From Ceratopteris richardii (Eukaryota > Streptophyta > Polypodiopsida > Polypodiales > Pteridaceae): DNA of 64,000 nucleotides. The notes under the pieces are model-generated. The model saw nothing but the letters and a program-made list of their open reading frames with translations. It did no database searches and was not told where the DNA came from. The stretch covers positions 102,856,647 to 102,920,646 of the forward strand of contig CM035417.1 in NCBI GenBank assembly GCA_020310875.1. The letters run 5' to 3'. Positions 59,883 through 64,000 of this stretch are shown here, piece after piece; position 1 is the first letter of the stretch; every line of letters begins with the position of its first letter. A program made the position numbers and the translations under genes.

Positions 59883-62515
59883 TCGAGGTAGAGGTAGTAG
59901 AGGTTACTTTGGAAGAAATGCAGGTAGAGGATTCCAAAGTCAACAATACAACAATACCTACTACAATTATGCTTCAGATTAGAAGGAGGATTCAACATTG
60001 ATAATGAATGCAACTTGTGAAAGGCAAAGTGAAGACCAAAGAGTCTTCTACATTGACTCAGGGTGTAGCAATCACCTGAGTGGCAACATAGCCTTGATGA
60101 CTGATTTGGAGAATAAAGTAACTAATCATGTAGTTCAAACAGGTGACAATACAAAGCACAATGTGAAGTCAATTGGATCAATGAAGGCCAAGGATGGTAG
60201 CACTCTCTTGAGTAAGGTCTTGTATGTTCCTACAATTCCTAAGAATCTGATAAGTGTAGGACAAATTGTTGAAAAAGGTTATGAAGTTAGATTCACTAAT
60301 GAAGGAGTGTTTGTGGAAGACCCTAGCAATGGGTATAAACAGATTGTTTCAGGGAAGAAAGAAGGAAGATTGTTCACATTGAAGATCCAAGGTAATGTTG
60401 GTCATGCCTTGTTCACCTATGGAGGACATAAGATCTCTGAGTTAGATCTTTGGCCTAAAAGACTTGGACATTTTAATGAAAGAGGTATCAAAGATATGAT
60501 TAACAATGGTTCAGTGCTTGGATTACCTAATGTTGCAGGTCAACATATGACATACAGATGTGAAGCATGTCAATTAGGTAAGGCTCATAAGCAATCTTAT
60601 TCCAAGCATGGCTTATGTATTCAGAAAAGCTTGAATTGGTACACACAGATGTGTGGGGACCATCAAAAGATTTTAGTATCAATGGTTCAAGGTATTATGT
60701 GATTTATGTTGATGATGCCACCAGATGGATCACTATCTATGTGATCAAAGATAAGTCAGAGGTATTCAATACATTCAAACATTATCATGTGTATGCAGAG
60801 AGAATTATAGGTCATAAATTGAAGAGACTAAGGTTAGATGGAGGGGGAGAGTATTTCTCTAATGAGTTCAGTGATTACTTGTGGAATGCAGGTATAAAAA
60901 GGGATATTACTTGCAGGTACTCTCCTCAACAAAATGGTGTAGCAGAGAGAAGAAATAGAACTCTTGTTGAGTTTGCAAGGTCAATTATGAAGGAGAAAAT
61001 TGCCCTAATTATTTGTGGGCTGAGGCTGTAAATACAGCTACTTATTTGGTTAATAGGTTACCATGTAAAGCTTTGCAGGGTATGACACCATATGAGGCAT
61101 GGTGGGGTAAGAGACCTACTCTAGATCATTGCAAAGTATTTGGATGTTTGGTAAATGCATATGTGCCATCCCAATTAAGGCACAAATTGGAACCTAAAGC
61201 TGAAAAGTATGTATTCATTGGTTATGATGATAAGCAGATGGGATATAGGTTGTGGAGTCCATCCACAAAACAATTCCTTGTATCAAAGGATGTTACATTT
61301 GATGAGCAAGGTACTTGGTATGCAGGTACAATCAATATTAATGCAGGTGATGAAGAAGTTGTGAACCAAAAGAAAGGTAAATCAAAGGTTCAGACATTTG
61401 ATGAAGAGGAGAATAATGTACAGGTTGAAGTTGAAGAAATGCCAATATTTGATCATGAGTGTGATGAACCAGAAACCTCAAGGAGTGGAGAACTTAGAAG
61501 GTCATCAAGACACAAGTGGCAACCTACAAGGTATAGCTATGACACTTCTTTTTTGGCTACCAAAGATTATGCTTATATGATAAAGGCAGATGAAGACCCT
61601 TCTACATATGAAGAGGCAAAAGGTAAGGAAAATTGGGAGAAAGCTATGCAAGAAGAATATGATGCATTGATGGAGAATCAGACATGGGAGTTGGTTCCTA
61701 AACCAAATAGCCAGAAGATCATTGGATGCAAATGGGTCTACAAGACAAAGAGATTTGCAGATGGAAGTGTGTCTAGGTATAAAGCTAGACTAGTTGTGAA
61801 AGGGTTTGCTCAGACATATGGTATTGATTATGATGAAACATATAGTCCTGTCACAAAGATGACAACCATCAGGACACTCATAGCCATTGCTGCATGTAAA
61901 GGTTGGAAATTATGTCAATTAGATGTGAAGAATGTTTTTTTTTAATGGTTATATTTCAGATGATGTTTTCATGGAGCAACCCCAAGGATTTAGAGATGGA
62001 AGGTATCCAGATCATGTGTGCAAGCTCAAGAGAGCTTTGTATGGTTTGAAGCAGGCCCCAAGGGCATGGAATTATAGACTTGTGAAGTTCTTAAAGGAAC
62101 GTGGATTTCAAGTATCTAAAGCAGATAGTAGCTTTCTTGTCAAAGCAAGTGATGATGGGTTCATATACATGTGCATATATGTTGATGATATAATTCTTAC
62201 AGGTACAGATGAGAAAGGCATTCAAAACCTAAAGAAGCAAATGGAGAAAGAATTCAAGATCAGTGATTTGGGAGACTTGTCATATTTCTTGGGCATGGAG
62301 ATTTCATACACTCAACATGGAGTGTATGTGACTCAAGAAAGGTATTTGAGAAACTTGTTGATCAAGTTTAAGATGAATGATTGCAGGGTAGCACCTACTC
62401 CAATGGAGGTGAATCACAAATTGGGCAGATATGGAGGTGAAGAGTTCAAGGATATGAAACTATATCAGAGTTTGGTTGGTAGTCTGATATATGCTACATT
62501 AACTAGGCCTGATTT
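59883..62515 (+). mobile_element. Element H: internal part of a Ty1/copia element, broken
   Basis: It starts abruptly in the Gly/Arg-rich tail of gag and runs through protease (Y-I-D-S-G-C-S-N-H), the integrase finger and core (D-V-W-G-P, N-G-V-A-E) and RT (Y-V-D-D-I-I-L-T-G). It ends inside the region after RT where element I is inserted. Its first part is nearly identical to J on the other side of the window. No LTR of its own is present. It has about four or five breaks. Same family as C, I and J. Confidence 0.82.
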
Positions 62516-63527
62516 TGTTGGAGCAGAACAATCATCAATAGTGATTATATGAAGATCAAATTGAGAAGATATGTGGAAGAATGAAGATTACTTTCAGAGG
62601 AAGAAAATAGAATCAGAAAGGTTTCTTTTGTATATTACTCTTGTAAATAGTTCAATGTATTTTGAAAAAGATGACGAGTTAGACTCGTATATATATCTAC
62701 AGATACGTATTCATAGGAAGAGAGAGTGATAGAGATCAGATAGAGAAGAATAGGTGAAGAGGTGATGAACATTGTATGTATCATCAACCATATGTATGAA
62801 AAGTAATGAAGAAGAAAATGTTGTAGAATTCTGCGCGTCGATCTTCTCTCCCATTCTCCTTCTGTGTTTAATCTTTTGAAGAATCCTTTTGCACGTATCT
62901 AAGTCCATAGCTAATCTATCTATGGCTAGAATTTGAGAGATTAATTTCAATCAGGCTGTGAGAATTTTGTTTAGGAACATTCATATGTGAAGATGTTCTG
63001 AGAGTCGAAAAATCTGGCGCACATTTCATCTTCAAAGAAATGGTCAGTGCTCAGTCCACAGTGTAAAGTTTTACACAAGTGAGGGCTCAAAATCTAAGTT
63101 GGAAGGTAAGCTATCTATGGCTAGAAGATCTTGATCAAACGGGTTCAGAGTTGGGAGAACTAGTGCTAAGAAGTTGCAGGTGTCAAAGTCTCCATTGCAG
63201 AGAAGCACTTTCAGACATAGGTAAAGTGTTTCACACATTTCTCAGTGTGTACTTAATCTTTTTGAGAGATTTAACTTGGCAAAGTTGCGCAACCTTAAGG
63301 CGAAGTGTTGTGCAAAGTTTCATCAAAAACTTTACAGGATTGATTAGTCAATGAGTGACTAATCTGCAGCAGACTTTTCTGAAGAAACTGAATTTTTCAG
63401 AATAATCAATTTTCTGATAATTTGGTGAAGATTCTCTAAATTAGGTGGAGTCTAAAGTTGATCTTGATATAGAGGTGATCTAAATTCAAGGTCAACTTGT
63501 TCTTTTGGAGATTAACACTCTCCATCA
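62516..63527 (+). repeat. 5' LTR of copia I
   Basis: It is 1,012 bp; the R/U5 half aligns with the LTRs of C in reverse orientation (for example TTAATCTTTTGA and GGAACATTCATATGTGAAGA). TATATATATCT near 62686-62698 may be the TATA region. Confidence 0.82.
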
Positions 63528-63528
63528 G

Positions 63529-63540
63529 TGGTATCAGAGC
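63529..63540 (+). promoter_or_regulatory. Initiator-Met primer-binding site of copia I
   Basis: TGGTATCAGAGC one base after the LTR. Confidence 0.88.
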
Positions 63541-63750
63541 AGGTTGTGTCAAAATTGAAGTGAAGAAGACTCCGACTATTGCAGAAGTACAAATATTTAT
63601 ATTTTGAAGGTGCAGAAGGGTAAAGGTTGAAGAAAGATTGAAGGAAGACATACAAAGAGCATCAAAAGGATCAAAAGGAGCAACATTCGAAGTAAAGGTA
63701 CATTTATTATCTGTAAAGGTTAAAGATTTGAAGCTACAGGTGAAGTAAAG

Positions 63751-64000
63751 ATGGGAGATAGTCTCCAAATTGAAAAGTTGGATAGAGAGAACTATCCTGC
63801 ATGGTCTATGAGGATGGAAGCTCACCTTATGAGCAAAGATCTGATAGGATACATCACAGGAGATGAAGAAAAGCCAGAATTCAGAGATCCTAGTGTTCCA
63901 ACTAGGGAGGAGCTTGCAGATTTGAAGAATTGGATGAAGAAGGATGCTCAAGCAAGAAGCATCATCTACATGGCAGTCAATGACTATTTGCTTCCTCACA
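63751..64000 (+). CDS. gag: gag of copia I, N-terminal part
   Basis: It starts with ATG followed by G-D-S-L-Q-I-E-K-L, the same start as copia C, and stays open to the window edge (83 codons). The wording is nearly that of C: Y-P-A-W-S-M-R-M-E-A and D-Y-L-L-P-H. It is the N-terminal part of the capsid domain. Confidence 0.82.
   Translation, partial: MGDSLQIEKLDRENYPAWSMRMEAHLMSKDLIGYITGDEEKPEFRDPSVPTREELADLKNWMKKDAQARSIIYMAVNDYLLPH

Larger units (their letters stand above)
62516..64000 (+). mobile_element. Element I: 5' part of a Ty1/copia element, continues past the window
   Basis: Its LTR (62516-63527), primer site and gag start are visible, and the rest lies beyond 64000. It is inserted into copia H. 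The gag wording is close to that of C, and the LTR ends are the same (TGTTGG to CTCCATCA). No break is seen in the short coding part. Target duplication and age cannot be judged without the right end. Confidence 0.82.

Overview
The window reads as nuclear DNA of a land plant with a repeat-rich, probably large genome. I found no host gene. Almost everything is LTR retrotransposon sequence of plant type: Ty1/copia with initiator-Met primer sites, a chromodomain Ty3/gypsy element, and Ty3/gypsy elements without chromodomain that are primed by tRNA-Asp. The species cannot be named from the sequence.

The main structure is a deep nest that can be read from LTR pairs and 5-bp target duplications. 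An old element (E, 9462-59882) was split by element D (10532-57454, duplication gggtt). D was then entered by four others: copia B (12284-19108, + strand, duplication atcga), copia C (19438-25872, - strand, gagtg), gypsy F (32121-48780, + strand, tagac) and chromodomain gypsy G (49905-56700, - strand, cataa). My hand counts of LTR divergence are about 7-8% for D, 4-5% for G, 3% for B, 1.6% for F and 0.8% for C. This agrees with D being oldest and C youngest.

Left of the nest are a second E-like element (K, 1 to about 5063), a copia fragment (J, about 5064-7577, - strand) and a gene-free stretch (7578-9461). That stretch holds several tRNA-like modules and a small LTR with a primer site. Right of the nest lie a copia fragment (H, 59883-62515) and a younger same-family copia (I, 62516 to beyond the window end) inserted into it.

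The most unusual content is shared by K, E, D and F. Each carries, next to its 3' LTR, a long extra coding region (called aORF here) of roughly 1,200 codons. It has a conserved N-terminal domain, a charged coiled-coil middle and a conserved C-terminal domain, and no membrane segment, so it is not envelope-like. F, the best preserved, also has a second retropepsin-like domain after its integrase, a tail with repeated W-V-P-K motifs, and a leader made of palindromic ATCGCGAT-core repeats. D has a leader of the same design with a different repeat. D has lost pol but keeps gag and aORF.
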